Positions 39,130 through 51,820 of a DNA stretch of 64,000 nt are shown here, piece by piece (position 1 is the first letter of the stretch; each line of letters begins with the position of its first letter). The position numbers were made by a program, and so were the translations under genes. The DNA lies in assembly GCA_029339505.1 (NCBI GenBank), contig JAQISU010000115.1:1545001-1609000 (forward strand), written 5' to 3'. The notes beneath the pieces are model-generated. The model was not told where the DNA came from. It searched no databases and saw nothing but the letters and a program-made list of their open reading frames with translations. Source of the DNA: Unio delphinus (taxonomy: Eukaryota > Mollusca > Bivalvia > Unionida > Unionidae).

Positions 39130-40170
39130 ATACTGCATGTAATCAATGATACAATCCATTAGCAATAATGAATTTAATCAATGATGTAATCCATTCCCAA
39201 TACTGCATGTAATCAATGATACAATCCATTCCCATTATTGCATGTAATCAATGATAGAATCCATTCCCAATACTGCACGTAACCAAAGATACAATCTATT
39301 CCCAATATTGCATGTAATCCATGATACAATCAATTCCCAATACTGCACGTAATCAATGATACAATCCATTCCCAATACTGCATGTAACCAATGATAATCT
39401 CCATTCCCAAAACTACATGTAATCAATGATAGAATCCATTCCCAATACTGCATGTAATCAATGATACAATCCATTCCCAATACTGCATGGAATCAATGAT
39501 ACAATCCATTCCTAATAATGAATGGAATCAATGATACAATCCATTCCCAATACTGCATGTAATCAATGACAATCCATTCCCAACACTGCATGTAATCAAT
39601 GATAGAATCCATTCCCAATACTACATTAATAAATGATACAATCCACTTCCATTATTACATATAATTAATGATACATCCCATTCCCAATACTGCATGTTAT
39701 AAATGATACAATCCATTCCCAGTACTGCATGTTATCAATGAAACAATCCATTCCCAATACTGCATGTAATCAATGATACAATCCATTCCCAATACTGCAT
39801 GTAATCAATGATACAATTCATTCCCAATATTGCATGTAATCCATGATACAATCCATTCCCAATACTGCATGTAATCAATGATACAATCCATTCCCAATAC
39901 TGCATGTTATCAATGATACAATCCATTCCCAATACTGCATGTAATCAATGATACAAACCATTCCCAATACTGCATTTAATCAATGATAAAATCCATTCCC
40001 AATACTGCATGTTATCAATGATAAAATCCATTCCCATTATTGCATGATATCAATGATACAAACCATTCCCAATATTGCATGTAATCAATGATATAATCCA
40101 TTCTCAATATTACATGTAGTCAATGATACAATGCATTCCGATTATTGCATGTGATGAATGATACAATCCA
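39130..40170. repeat. 35-bp minisatellite, about 30 copies
   Basis: Units TACTGCATGTAATCAATGAT, ACAATCCATTCCCAA with frequent single-base variants and a few indels. It lies in the long 5' flank of the second receptor. Confidence 0.94.
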
Positions 40171-40425
40171 TTCTTTTTTAATAAATAGACTTACAATAGG
40201 GCATACGCGCTGTAACACTGTGGTGCAAAGATGCCCCCAACAATACAAAATGCAATGAAAGAGAGACAAAAGTAACCGTATGTCAATGGTATCAAAGCAA
40301 AAATACAAAATGCTTTAAAGGAGAAACAAAGATAACCGAATGTAAATGACCCAATGTGTAGGCGCCCATGTTGACCGTCATATTTGTGAGACGATAAAAT
40401 ATGCAATTTTGTGGTACAGTATACT
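40171..40425. other. Unique spacer between two minisatellites
   Basis: Contains a degenerate pair of about 70-bp repeats (AAATACAAAATGC..T.AAAG.AGA.ACAAA.) at 40245-40345. No gene recognised. Confidence 0.5.
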
Positions 40426-41181
40426 AGGAGAATAACCTTACTGAACAGTCTTTCCTTGTTATGCGTCAGACAAGAATAGCCTTACTGAACAGACTTTCTT
40501 CGAAATGCGTCAGACTAGAATAACCTCACTGCACAATCTTTCCTTGTTATGCGTCAGACTAGAATAGCCTTACTGAACAGACTTTCTTTGAAATGCGTCA
40601 GACTAGAATAACCTTACTGAACAGCCTTTCCTTGTTATGCGTCAGACTAGAATAGCCTTACTGAACAGACTTTCTTCGAAATGCGTCGGACTAGAATAGC
40701 CTTACTGAACAGTGTTTCTTTGAAATGTGTCGGACTAGAATAACCTTACTGAAAAAAAAAACATTCTTTGAAATGTGTCAGACTAGAATAGCCTTACTGA
40801 ACAGTCTTTATTTGAAATGCGTCAGACTAAAATAGCCTTACTGAACAAGCATTCTTTGAAATGCGTCAGACTATAATAGCCTTACCGAACAGTCTTCCTT
40901 TATATGAGTCAGACTAGAATAGCCTTACTGAACAGTCTTTTAATAAAAAATGCGTCAAACTAGAATTGCCTTACTGAACAGTCTATCTTTGTTATGCGTC
41001 AGACTAGAAATAGCCTTACCGAACAGTCTTCACTTATATGCGTCAAACTAGAATAGCCTTACTGAACAGTCTTTCTCTGTTATGCGTCAGACTATAATAG
41101 CCTTACCGAATAGACTTCATGTATATGCGTCTGAATAGAATTGCCTTACTGAGCAGTCTTCGTGTATATGTGTCTGAATAG
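40426..41181. repeat. 44-bp minisatellite, about 17 copies
   Basis: Units GCGTCAGACTAGAATAGCCT, TACTGAACAG then a variable CTTTCTTTGAAAT. Two alternating 3' variants (TTGTTATG and TTTGAAATG) occur. Confidence 0.93.
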
Positions 41182-41697
41182 AAATGCGCTATATAACAGA
41201 CTTGAATCTATGCTTAAAGGTGTCATAATATATTTACATTACTTGATTATGATAGCACCATATTGGAGAATTACAATGCTACTATATATGTATAAAATAA
41301 TAATTAATCTAAAAATACAATGGCTAGAAATATTGCAAGGAAAGACAAACTATCCTAAGAATTGATTGTTAAGTTAATTATAGAGTAATTCACCTTACGT
41401 TGTTTTAACACATCGAACTGTGTATAATGTAGCAATGATCTGCAGCTTCATGTTACACAAAATACGGTTTATTTCGAAATCCAATCTTCATCGGCCTAAA
41501 TTCAGAATATCTCTGGAGAAGACTCTTTTATATATTTCGCTGCACTCTTCTGGGATATCACACAAACCGAAAACTCTCTTCATTTAAGAAAAATTGGAAC
41601 AATTTTTGTCTTGAGCATTATGCCAAAGGTCTAAAAAAAAGTGAGACGCCTAATTTGGATACATTTATCACCTACTCATCCCCCAAAAATGACATGC

Positions 41698-41763
<66 letters not shown>

Positions 41764-41877
41764 AAGTATGTACGAATGCATGTTTATAGTTTATGATCAC
41801 ATGTGTTTTGAATACAGCAGTATATATGAGTTTTATTAGTATATATACCTTTCTTGTTTGAATATTCTGTTAAATCC

Positions 41878-41908
<31 letters not shown>

Positions 41909-42780
41909 GGGGCGATACACGATCAAGTACTATAATGTAAATATAGCCTAGTTGAAAGATAATTTTTTCTTTCATGCTAAATCTTCAAGCGACAAGCGGC
42001 TTCGCTTGGCTGCTTCTTTATGACAAATATATTGTCTCTTTTCGTTTAGAATATATGACGCAGGTTATGGGTTGATTTATTTGATTTCTTTGTATATTGT
42101 AAAGCCTAATCTTACAGCGTGGATTTCTACTAACCCGTACAAAAGACTGTTCTGGTACGTTTCACTTGTAGTTTTGCGTGATCAAATTCGGCACCATTTT
42201 GACTTTATCGATTGAATAGGACATCATTGCATTATTTGTCACCAATGATCAGTTGAGAATTAAACTCACAAGGCTACCAAGTTTTCAATCAGACCTTCTA
42301 CTTAAGGGAATTTAATGTAGGCTGTCATAGCAGGTTTGTTGTTTGTGTCGAGAGGATGGTAAATATTGCTATGGTCATCCGTAATATAAAAACATTTTTC
42401 TTCTTAAAAACGTTTGTGGAAGTTATATGAATTGCTGAGGCATTCGGATTTTGCGTAGACTCTGACATCGAGTATGGTTTATATTTATTCGCCTCAAATT
42501 GAATTCTAGCGTTGGTTTTAATTCGAGGATAATAAGATGCCAAATATTGCGAATTTAACTGAATCTTTTTTACAATGCTTTTTTAAAAATTGTGACCAAT
42601 ACAAATCTTTTAATTTATTAGAAGAAAGGCAACACAGGTGAAACGTCGTTAATTTGTAGACCGCAAAGGCTTGATAGATAATCATTTGGAATTTGTTGCA
42701 GTAACTGTATCACATGATACATTCTTCTCTCAAGAAATATAATGGATCAAACAGGATAATGAGAATCGTGAAGCATCGAT
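41182..42780 (+). promoter_or_regulatory. 5' flank of the second receptor gene
   Basis: The part right of 41900 aligns in patches with the 5' flank of the first receptor. Contains (CT)n at 41700-41760 and an opposed (GA)n at 41880-41903. No gene seen. Confidence 0.5.
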
Positions 42781-42801
42781 TTCTTGTTAATGTTCTTCCA
42801 G
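42781..42801 (+). promoter_or_regulatory. Candidate 3' splice acceptor for a 5' UTR intron
   Basis: TTCTTGTTAATGTTCTTCCA followed by G ends at 42801, 57 nt before the ATG, mirroring the first receptor. Polypyrimidine-rich with terminal CAG. Confidence 0.55.
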
Positions 42802-42857
42802 ATATTATAAATTACTGATAAACGAAAAATTGGCATATCATTTGGATAGAAATTAAA

Positions 42858-44114
42858 ATGTGGACCAAAGTTCTAGTACCTTTCTGTATGGTCTTAGCAG
42901 TGTACGGTCAAACGATGAACGATTCTACGAAGCTGATCGAAGACCTTCTGAATGGATACGACAAAATGGTTCGACCAATAGCTAATCAGTCACAACCAGT
43001 CAGTCTGAATATTTCCATGGATTTAGTTGCTATTCAAGAATTCGATGAAGTGCTTGAAAAGTTCTCTGTTGTTGCTATAATCTATATCACATGGATGGAA
43101 CCACGCATGATGTGGAATCCCTTAAATTACAATGGATTGTATACTACAACAATTCCAGTTACAAATTTATGGACGCCTAAGTTGGTAGTCGGTAACTCAT
43201 TTGACAAAATTGAACCTATTGGTGGAGATTGGATGACAGTAAGATATTACGCTAATGGTATTTCTGTTTACAGTCCAGGCAATGTCTTTCAGACAACGTG
43301 CAGTGTTGATGTAACTTTTTATCCGTTCGATACTCAATCTTGCAAGGTCATGCTGATTCCCGTGGGATCGCTACCGAATGAAATAAGTATACTTTCAAGC
43401 AGTGATACTATTTTAAAATCGTTTTTCTCTGAAAACGGTGAGTGGGAAGTTATATCAACGTCAGTTGCTGTTGATGAAACTGATATATTTTCATTAATTC
43501 AGTTCAATATCAAAATGAAAAGGAGACCCACATTCTTTCTTGTAAATGTTATTCTTCCAATTATTTTCATGGGGTTTCTGAACATTCTGGTCTTTATTTT
43601 GCCCGCTGAATCTGGAGAGAGGATTTCATTCGCCATAACAGTTTTGCTGGCCATTGCCGTTTTTCTAACACTTGTTGGAGACAATTTGCCAAAGACGTCA
43701 AAGCCGATGTCTCTGATTTGCTATTTTCTGCTGGTGAATCTATCTCTCAGCACCTTTATTTGTATCATGACGATACTGAACCTTCGACTTTACCACAAAC
43801 CAGAATCCAAACCTGTCCCTCGACTCTTAGCTGCTATTGCCCGGAAGTTAAACTGCATGAGTGCGCCGGCAGGAAATGCTGTTAAGCCCTATCTACCAGA
43901 TCCAATTAATGAGATTTCTAGCACTGAGAAGGAGAACATGTCCTTCGTGCTGAAAAAAGAAACTAACCAGATGTCGACTTCTAATGAGGAGATCGTCACT
44001 GCTGTGGATTGGAAGGACATCAGTCGAATGATGGACAAAGTGATGTGTGTATTTTCTTTACTATGGTTATTCATATCCTCAACTACGTTTATTGCGATTA
44101 TAACAGCTAAATAA
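42858..44114 (+). CDS. Chemotactile receptor-like Cys-loop ligand-gated channel (second copy)
   Basis: A complete intronless 418-residue paralogue of the 28892-30160 gene, same strand, 12.7 kb downstream. Signal peptide 1-17; ligand-binding domain about 20-221; Cys-loop C148-C162 with YPFD; M1 about 224-249; M2 ESGERISFAITVLLAIAVFL with E254 (-1') and L264 (9'); M3 about 283-311; short intracellular loop; M4 about 394-415. By eye only 6 of the first 100 residues differ from the paralogue, against about 23 of the next 115. The loop B tryptophan is replaced by V169, M108 by K, and positions 177-185 and 204-211 are largely changed. N43 makes an extra sequon. Vicinal loop C cysteines are absent. 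The stop codon overlaps an AATAAA; further AATAAA signals lie near 44149 and 44168. Ligand unknown; sensory role inferred from family. Confidence 0.93.
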   Translation: MWTKVLVPFCMVLAVYGQTMNDSTKLIEDLLNGYDKMVRPIANQSQPVSLNISMDLVAIQEFDEVLEKFSVVAIIYITWMEPRMMWNPLNYNGLYTTTIPVTNLWTPKLVVGNSFDKIEPIGGDWMTVRYYANGISVYSPGNVFQTTCSVDVTFYPFDTQSCKVMLIPVGSLPNEISILSSSDTILKSFFSENGEWEVISTSVAVDETDIFSLIQFNIKMKRRPTFFLVNVILPIIFMGFLNILVFILPAESGERISFAITVLLAIAVFLTLVGDNLPKTSKPMSLICYFLLVNLSLSTFICIMTILNLRLYHKPESKPVPRLLAAIARKLNCMSAPAGNAVKPYLPDPINEISSTEKENMSFVLKKETNQMSTSNEEIVTAVDWKDISRMMDKVMCVFSLLWLFISSTTFIAIITAK

Positions 44115-44607
44115 AATATATTGTTAGCACGCTGCTTAAAACATATAATAAATATTGTTAGACTTCAAATAAATGACTATGATTACAATTATGCAAAATG
44201 AAGCCAAGTCTTAGTTTCCTAATCGATCTAATTATGAACCTTTATGATGTTTATCACAGTTTATCACTTTGAAGATCCGTTTCAATTGTTTGGATGTAAA
44301 TCATGACCTCTATTGGGAAAAAAATGAAATTTGTTTAAAACAAACACCAAGAAATTAAAGCATGCACATGAACAACCTGCTAAGTTTATTAGCCAGAATG
44401 CCTTTTATATTTAATTCATTTAATTAAATGTTTGTGGAAAATATATCAATGCTTCTTGAGATTTTCAATCGCTTCCTTCACTTCGGGTTCTACTTCCGTA
44501 CAAGTAACTCGCTTTTTTCGAAATACAGTAAATTTAATATATGCTACGTTTATCTTGTTACGGCGTATGAAAGAGAAATTCATCTTCAATGATGACGTTG
44601 AGACGTG

Positions 44608-44665
<58 letters not shown>

Positions 44666-45010
44666 TACACTCACACGCGCGCGCGCCCGTTCTCAAGCAC
44701 TCACCTGACAGTCTTATATTTTCTAATTTGAATCAGGGATGTTTATGAAATGATTTTCGAAAAGTTTTAAATCATTATTTGTATGATTATAAACATAGTA
44801 GAAATGAGTTTATTGAGCCAGTTCAGGATTTTAATTACTTCTGATGTGTCTTTTTCAGATATCATGTAGACATTACATTCTAGAAGCAAATTAAATTCAA
44901 ATTACATTTTGGAAAATATATCGGCTTCTGATACCGATAATAAAATTAAACGTCACTTAAATTTTGTTTACAGTGTTGCATATTAAATATAAAATAAATC
45001 CACCGTCACG
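44115..45010. other. 3' flank of the second receptor
   Basis: Non-coding, related to the 3' flank of the first receptor and to 52480-52640. Contains (CT)n(CA)n(CG)n at 44612-44690. Confidence 0.6.
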
Positions 45011-45013
45011 AGA

Positions 45014-45183
45014 AGTAGAACACCATTTAAACTGCCCTCTTCTCATCATTTCCTGAACAACAGTTACTGTAGTAGAACACCATTTAAACTGCCTCTTCTC
45101 ATAATCTCCTGAACAACAGTTACTGTAGTAGAACACCATTTAAACTGCCTCTTCTCATAATCTCCTGAACAACAGTTACTGTA
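45014..45183. repeat. 56-bp minisatellite, 3 copies
   Basis: Units CAGTTACTGTAGTAGAACAC, CATTTAAACTGCCTCTTCTC, ATAATCTCCTGAACAA. Confidence 0.93.
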
Positions 45184-45390
45184 AAACGAGAGCATGAACC
45201 CACCCTGAATTTTTCTTAGCTGTAAAATATGCAAAAATAATACCAACACAAATAAAAAAAAAATGCTTGTTATTTATTGCGATTTTAAGCGGATCATCGT
45301 GCCAAGGAAAGGTACAAATGCAATAGATATCTAAACAAAGTTAAGCTATTCCTTTATAACACATCACACATAGTGATGTAACATCTAGAA

Positions 45391-45832
45391 CAGCGTTTCC
45401 CAAACTGTGGGTCGCGACCCAAAAGTGGGTCGCAGAGCTTTGGCAAGTGGGTCGCGAAAGTTCTTCTTATTTCTCTGTTAATTTCAGTATTTATTCCAGT
45501 AACCCTCAAGCGTCATACTTTATTCCGTTATAACTAGCGAAACAACGTTTGACCATGGTTGGGCTATAACTAGCTTCTACTTGTGCGTGTATGTGAACAG
45601 GAAACAGTGCACGAGACTTAGCAACGCATGATTATTAAAAACGTCTGCCATTCAAAAATAAACAACGTGTATTTCTAAATGCTGGATGTAAATCAGCATA
45701 TCTTAATCCCGATTTATGATGCAATCCTTAGCTAGTTTAGTAGTACTCTGTACCTAATTTTGTTTGGTGGGTCCAGAGATAGAAAAAATATTCCCAAGTG
45801 GGTCCGGAGCCAGAGAAGTTTGGGAACCTCTG
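45391..45832. mobile_element. hAT-type MITE with perfect target duplication
   Basis: 442 bp with terminal inverted repeats CAGCGTTTCCCAAACT and (reverse complement of the right end) CAGAGGTTCCCAAACT. It is flanked by identical 8-bp ATCTAGAA at 45383-45390 and 45833-45840, diagnostic of hAT transposition. Sub-terminal GTGGGTCGCGACCC and GTGGGTC words recur. No transposase frame, so non-autonomous. Confidence 0.9.
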
Positions 45833-45949
45833 ATCTAGAATACAAAAAAAAACACAGTTGAACCAGTTACATCAGGGTTCTGCTCTTATGCTGAATTAAT
45901 GCACAAGAGATATCTACTAGTAGTATATACAAGAACGGCTTGTATTATA

Positions 45950-46425
45950 ACATTGAACAATGATACTGGTAAGACTACAACACGTCTGTACGAAGATATA
46001 AGGCAGATACAATTTGACAATGATACGAGTTACAACGCGTCTGTAGGAAGAAAAAAGACAGATACAATTTGGCAATGATACTGGCATGACTACAACCCGT
46101 CTGTTGGATGAAATAAGACATATACAGTTTGAGAATGATACGGGTAAGACTACAACACGTCTGTATGAAGAAAAAAGGCAGATACAATTTGACAATGATA
46201 CGGGTAAGACTACAACACGTCTGTAGGAAGAAAACGGCAGATACAATTTGACAATGATACGGGTAAGACTACAGCACGTCTGTAGGAAGAAAAAAGACAG
46301 ATACAATTTGACAATGATACGGGTAAGATTACAAAACATCTGTACATTGAAATAAGGCAGATAAAATTTGACAACAATATGGGTAAGACTGCAAAACATC
46401 TCTGCAAAGAAAAAAGACAGATAAA
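45950..46425. repeat. About 60-bp minisatellite, 8 copies
   Basis: Units GACAATGATACGGGTAAGAC, TACAACACGTCTGTAGGAAG, AAAAAAGACAGATACAATTT. The period near 60 keeps minus-strand frames open for 70-160 codons, which are artefacts. Confidence 0.93.
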
Positions 46426-46567
46426 TGAATATCCTCTAGTTTTCATTACCGAGGATGAAACAAAATGTATTTGAAATCAATAAATAGAAGTCACATATTT
46501 GACAAGATGTCAACACAAAGATATGGCTAAGATCACGAAACAGGTTAAAATACCGCACACAGTGAAT

Positions 46568-47103
46568 GATATTTGAATTATCCTTATAACTAAATTTTAC
46601 AAGATTTGTTCATTATGATATTTGAATTATCCTTATAACTAAATTTTACAAGATTGTTCATTATGATATTTGAATTATCCTTATAACTAAATTTTACAAG
46701 ATTGTTCATTATGATATTTGAATTATCCTTATAACTAAATTTTACAAGATTGTTCATTATGATATCTGAATTATCCTTATAACTAAATTTTACAAGATTT
46801 GTTCATTATGATATTTGAATTATCCTTATAACTAAATTTTACAAGATTGTTCATTATGATATTTGAATTATCCTTATAACTAAATTTTACAAGATTGTTC
46901 ATTATGATATTTGAATTATCCTTATAACTAAATTTTACAAGATTGTTCATTATGATATCTGAATTATCCTTATAACTAAATTTTACAAGATTTGTTCATT
47001 TTGATATTTGAATTATCCTTATAACTAAATTTTACAAGATTGTTCATTATGATATTTGAATTATCCTTATAACTAAATTTTACAAGATTGTTCATTATGA
47101 TAT
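46568..47103. repeat. 48-bp satellite with 193-bp higher-order repeat
   Basis: About 11 units of GATATTTGAATTATCCTTAT, AACTAAATTTTACAAGATTG, TTCATTAT. A variant unit with an extra T (AAGATTTGTTC) recurs every fourth unit, at 46568, 46761 and 46954. The later two also carry GATATCTG, giving an exact 193-bp higher-order period. Confidence 0.93.
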
Positions 47104-47129
47104 TCCTCTGTTCATTGAAATATCCGTCA

Positions 47130-47372
47130 AACATGTTGAACGGTAACAAGTATCGTACATCCAAACATGTTGAACGGTAAACAAGTATCGTACATCCAAA
47201 CATGTTGAACGGTAAACAAGTATCGTACATCCAAACATGTTGAACGATAACAAGTATCGTACATCCAAACATGTTGAACGGTAAACAAGTATCGTACATC
47301 CAAACATGTTGAACGGTAAACAAGTATCGTACATCCAAACATGTTGAACGGTAACAAGTATCGTACATCCAA
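47130..47372. repeat. 34-35-bp minisatellite, 7 copies
   Basis: Units AAACATGTTGAACGGTAAAC, AAGTATCGTACATCC, directly after the 48-bp satellite. Confidence 0.94.
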
Positions 47373-48079
47373 AAGTTAATAATTGATAGGCTAATGAAAG
47401 AGTAAGCGTAATATGAATTATATGGGTTATTTTATGACACTAACAATGCTATTACAAGGATTTATTATTAGCTTCAGCGAAATTCATTCTAGTTGAAAAT
47501 TGACAGTATGGGTGAAAAATCAACAGTACTAAAACTATTTAGAAAGAAAACAAAAACGGAATGATATCATTAACTACATGGAAGCTGCAATAACAAAAAT
47601 GTATACTAGTATCCTGACACGGACTTAAAACACAGGGGACGAAAAATAGCATTACGCTACATGACAACATATGAGAAGAATGTGGAACCAGCGTACAAGT
47701 AAAACCTTTACATGACGTTTAACAAAATGATTTTACAATTAAACACAAAGTTTACATAATATGCATCCATATACTATATCCTGATACAGCAAATTTTTCT
47801 CGGGATGTCTATGAACAAGGTTGCACTGAAAGCAACAACTGAACTCCAGTCAGAACAAAATATCTCTTAATTGTTGGTTATAACCGGATCACAAGTATAA
47901 TATATGGAATGAATTAGGGTAATACCAGACTTCTCCAAATCCTGAGGTCATATATACCTCAAACGTAAAATATCTTATATTGATAAGTATTATTTATATA
48001 ACTAAGGATATACAAGCTACGTCAATTACTCATAAATTAAAATATATTAACTGTAAAATATTGCATTCCAATTTAGATT

Positions 48080-48141
<62 letters not shown>

Positions 48142-48559
48142 GATGAATGTGCACACATGATTATATAGCCATTATTTATTAATTTAGTCAGTCAATTATA
48201 AAACACCCCATGGTATACCAATTACATATTATCTTAACAATGTGCGTTTTTGCATATATCAAATCATCACACATATCTTCTATTCTGTTTATTACCTTTC
48301 TATTCTGCTTTGTTTATTACCTTTCTGTTCTTTTATTACCTTTCTGTTATGTTATGTTTATTACCTTTCTGTTATGTTCTGTTTATTACCGCACCGTTCC
48401 CTTTTTATTCGAACCTAATTCAGATTAAATTGGTTATCGATATTATGAACTGAACTAGGGAAAAACAAGTTACATTAATAAGATCATTTGTATGTGGTGC
48501 ATATTTGCTTTTTAAATACACGAAACATGAAAGCTTTATGATTCAACATAAAGTGATAG
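47373..48559. other. AT-rich non-coding gap with (CT)n
   Basis: (CT)n at 48085-48138. At 48285-48390 the word TTATTACCTTTCTGTT repeats imperfectly five times. No gene recognised. Confidence 0.55.
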
Positions 48560-49144
48560 AAAACTATGCCATTGAATACGAAACCCCGTGGGGTTAAATA
48601 ACACAAATCTATCGACTTTAATCAATTTAATATACGGCATTGATTATGTTCTCTTGAATGTTCCATTCAAAAGTAATCTCCCAGTTTTGCGGTAACAGTG
48701 AACATTGTAGATTGTCGACGTTATCACCTATTATAATATACACCTGATCACACATGAAAGAGAAGACCGCCTATAGCTATCGGCTATGGTGATAATTCCA
48801 TTCCAAACTGTGAATCAGATATTCTGTTTGAAGGGAATTATCCATGTGTTTATAGCAAAGTTGAGGAAGATGACTACACATCGAATAAGCGAAGGAGAGA
48901 GTATAATAATTAACTGATCAACCTTTCCATAACTGTCTGGAGTCAAACTTGGATTTTGTTTTAGAGATTGTTTGTGATTTTATGTTTGAATTGGTATACT
49001 AAGTCTATAAAAAGATCTTGCACTTGTCTTGCTTGTGTAGGTTTGTGTACGTTGGGTGTGTATTTAAACACTACTTCCAATGATTTGGTTTGATTGTTTG
49101 TTTGATTAGGATTTTTAACGTAGCTTTAACAATTTTCAGTTCAT

Positions 49145-49414
49145 ATGGCTACCATGTCTGCAGTGAGGCAGTTTATAGTGATGTCTAGCACTGGGGCATC
49201 ATGCCGCAGACATTTATCATGATGTCCCACTCATTCACATTATCCTGACACCAGGCAGACCAGTCATAACACTAACCTCTTAATGCCGAATGTCAAGCGA
49301 GGCAGCTGTTAGTACCATTTTTGTAAGTCTTTGACATGACTCGGCCGGGGATCTAACCCACGACCTCCCGCTTCCAAGGCGGATGCTCTAACCACTAGGC
49401 CACCGGAGCGGCTG
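49145..49414 (-). mobile_element. tRNA-derived SINE, nearly complete
   Basis: Minus strand from 49414: GCCGCTCCGGTGGCCTAGTG (A-box region), GGTCGTGGGTTAGATCCCCG (B box), then TGGTACTAACAGCTGCCTCG, CTGGTGTCAGGATAATGTGA and GTCTGCGGCATGATGCCCCA. It belongs to the same family as the plus-strand copy at 31637. It is not a functional tRNA gene because the acceptor stem does not close. Confidence 0.83.
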
Positions 49415-51769
49415 ATTTGGTTTGTGTATGCTACAAATTTTGCGTGAGTAAAAAGTGCTTATACACATTCCTACCTTTGCCTTGTTTGTGTGTGATAGTT
49501 TGTTTTGCGTAATTCATCCGCTTCTTTATATCCTACCCGCACTTGTGAGATAATATGTGTTTGTACGTATAGTGCGTATACAGCATTTATAATCTATTGA
49601 TTGGTTTGTAAAATGTTCATGGTCTTAACCACTCCAGCGGCTTGTTGAATAGTAATCAAAAACTGAGGCTTGTATCTTACCGGGTGTGTTAGATAGTTAC
49701 GAACAGGGGAGTGTTGGATAGTAATGAAACATGGGTGCGAGGGATAGTAGTGGAACGGATATGTTGTAAAGCAATACACAATTGGGAGTTTGATATAACG
49801 GGGGATGTTAGATAGTAATCAAACAGTGGTGTACTGATAGCAAATAGCTAATTTAACTAACAATATTAAATTCCCGCTTGGGCGTATAATCCTTACCCAT
49901 TTTGAATTAAACTTCGGACCTATGATATTTCTCTATATTCAATTCCAGTATGGGTCTATAGTGACATTTTCATGTTCATTTCCCATTTGGGCCTATGCTA
50001 CTTTCACCCAATGCAGGTCCCCCAATTCTGAGAATGTCAGAATTTACTCTCAATGATAAATTCCAGCTTTTGCCTATATTCCCCCAAGCCCCCATCCACC
50101 CACTGCCGGATTACCAAATACGCAGAGTAGGCATCAATTTATGGGCCCCATGCCGGGCCCCACACCTTTAGAGTCCCCGCAACAACGGATCAAAATAATA
50201 TTGATAGGAGATAATTTGGGAAGGCGGGGGTCAAGTTTTCGACTACCTTATTGCCACCACTACATGTTAAATTCAAGCTGGGCCTATACCATTTATCCCA
50301 TGTAGGTAAACAGTTCTAACAAAGATACTGTTCAAGAAAGCTATCAAATAAATCTCGAGCGATCAAATCAAGCTCAGTAGGGATATATTCTATATTCATT
50401 TGCACCAACAGCTCCTCCAGGATTTCTAATTATTGAGGATCCAACTAATCCAGTCTATATGCGATGTCTTAATAATTCGCTAACGAGAATTAATTTCAGA
50501 CTCACTGACCAGTCTAATAATCAAATTGATTTACGAGGTGAGGTTCTACAAATTAGTCTGTTTGTGAAAACGTAGCGCTTTTCATCGAAAAGAATTGCTA
50601 ACCCATAGCAGCAGAGAGGGTGAATTCCAACGACAATTGCGTCTTTTTTCTTTTTTTTTTTTGCCAAATGGACCCTTACGAGGAAGCCTTAGTTTACCAA
50701 ATAGACCTTTCTATTAAATATTTACTAGGAAGCCTCAATTTGTCAAATAGACCTTTCTATTAAATATTTACGAGAAGGAAGCCTCGTTGACGCCTATAAA
50801 GTTGGTCTGTTCACCCTCTCTGCTGCTCCTTCAATCTTAAATTCTCGTTTTGACCTATACCATTTACCCCATATAGGTAAACAGTTCTAGCAAAGGTACT
50901 GTTCACCCTCACTCTTAAATTCACGTTGGGCCTATACCATTTATCCCATGTAGGTAAACAGTTCTAGCAAAGGTACTATTCACCCTCACTCTTAAATTCT
51001 CGTTTGGACCTATAGCGCCCCCCACCCACACACACAAACACACAAGTTAATTTCTCGTTTTAGGCTAATAAAGTTTTGACCCTGTTTAAAGTGTGAGTCC
51101 ACATTGGCCCAAATTACCACATACTACTGTTCACAGATATAAAAGTTGCGCACTGTCCTAATATTGTTATGCCGAGACTGGCCTATTGTGGGTCAGTTTG
51201 TGGAAACGTTGACTGGCAAATCAAATTTTTAAAAAGGCGTAGTCCTTGCACTTGTATGAACTTGATGAACAAATTATGATTATGGAGAGCTCGTTGATAT
51301 TATTGGTAGTACGGTAATTTTTGAATTTTAATTTCTCGAGTTTTCTACATCTATTTTTTTAAATACACCTGTCTTGGAGAAAAATAGAAGTACTTCATAT
51401 TATGTATGGTCCATTACACTCTCATTATAACGACAACTCGAAAAGCATTATGGAAGTATTGCTAGCAATGATTATAGCTCATGTTTTTGTTGTTAAAAGA
51501 CTCAATTTTCAAGCCGTCAAATAAAAACCTGAATTGATTTGGAATAAGATTGTTTAGAAACAGTCAATTACAGAAAAAAATATTGCCTGCGTTGTTTGAT
51601 CAACGATAAACACGAAATACATTTACAAACATTTTATTTGGATAAGTATAATTACGTTTTTTTTCTAGGTAGAGCTATCAGTTAGGTTCAATAAGATTCA
51701 CGACATAGACTAAAAAAATTTGTAATAAATGATATTGATAAATTAGAAAAAAATGATGACATTGAATGC

Positions 51770-51820
<51 letters not shown>

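Noticed and set aside
39235..39932. Minus-strand repeat peptides (WEWI..LITC)
   Set aside because: Frames kept open by the 35-bp array; no signal peptide or variation pattern of a real repeat protein.
45917..46446. 160-codon Cys-rich minus-strand frame
   Set aside because: Period near 60 bp preserves frame; three overlapping frames are equally open.
46976..47372. 130-codon repeat frame with FNMFGCTIL units
   Set aside because: Open in two overlapping minus frames because of the 34-35-bp array.
49330..49414. tRNA gene
   Set aside because: A and B boxes are present but the acceptor arm does not close and the SINE body follows.
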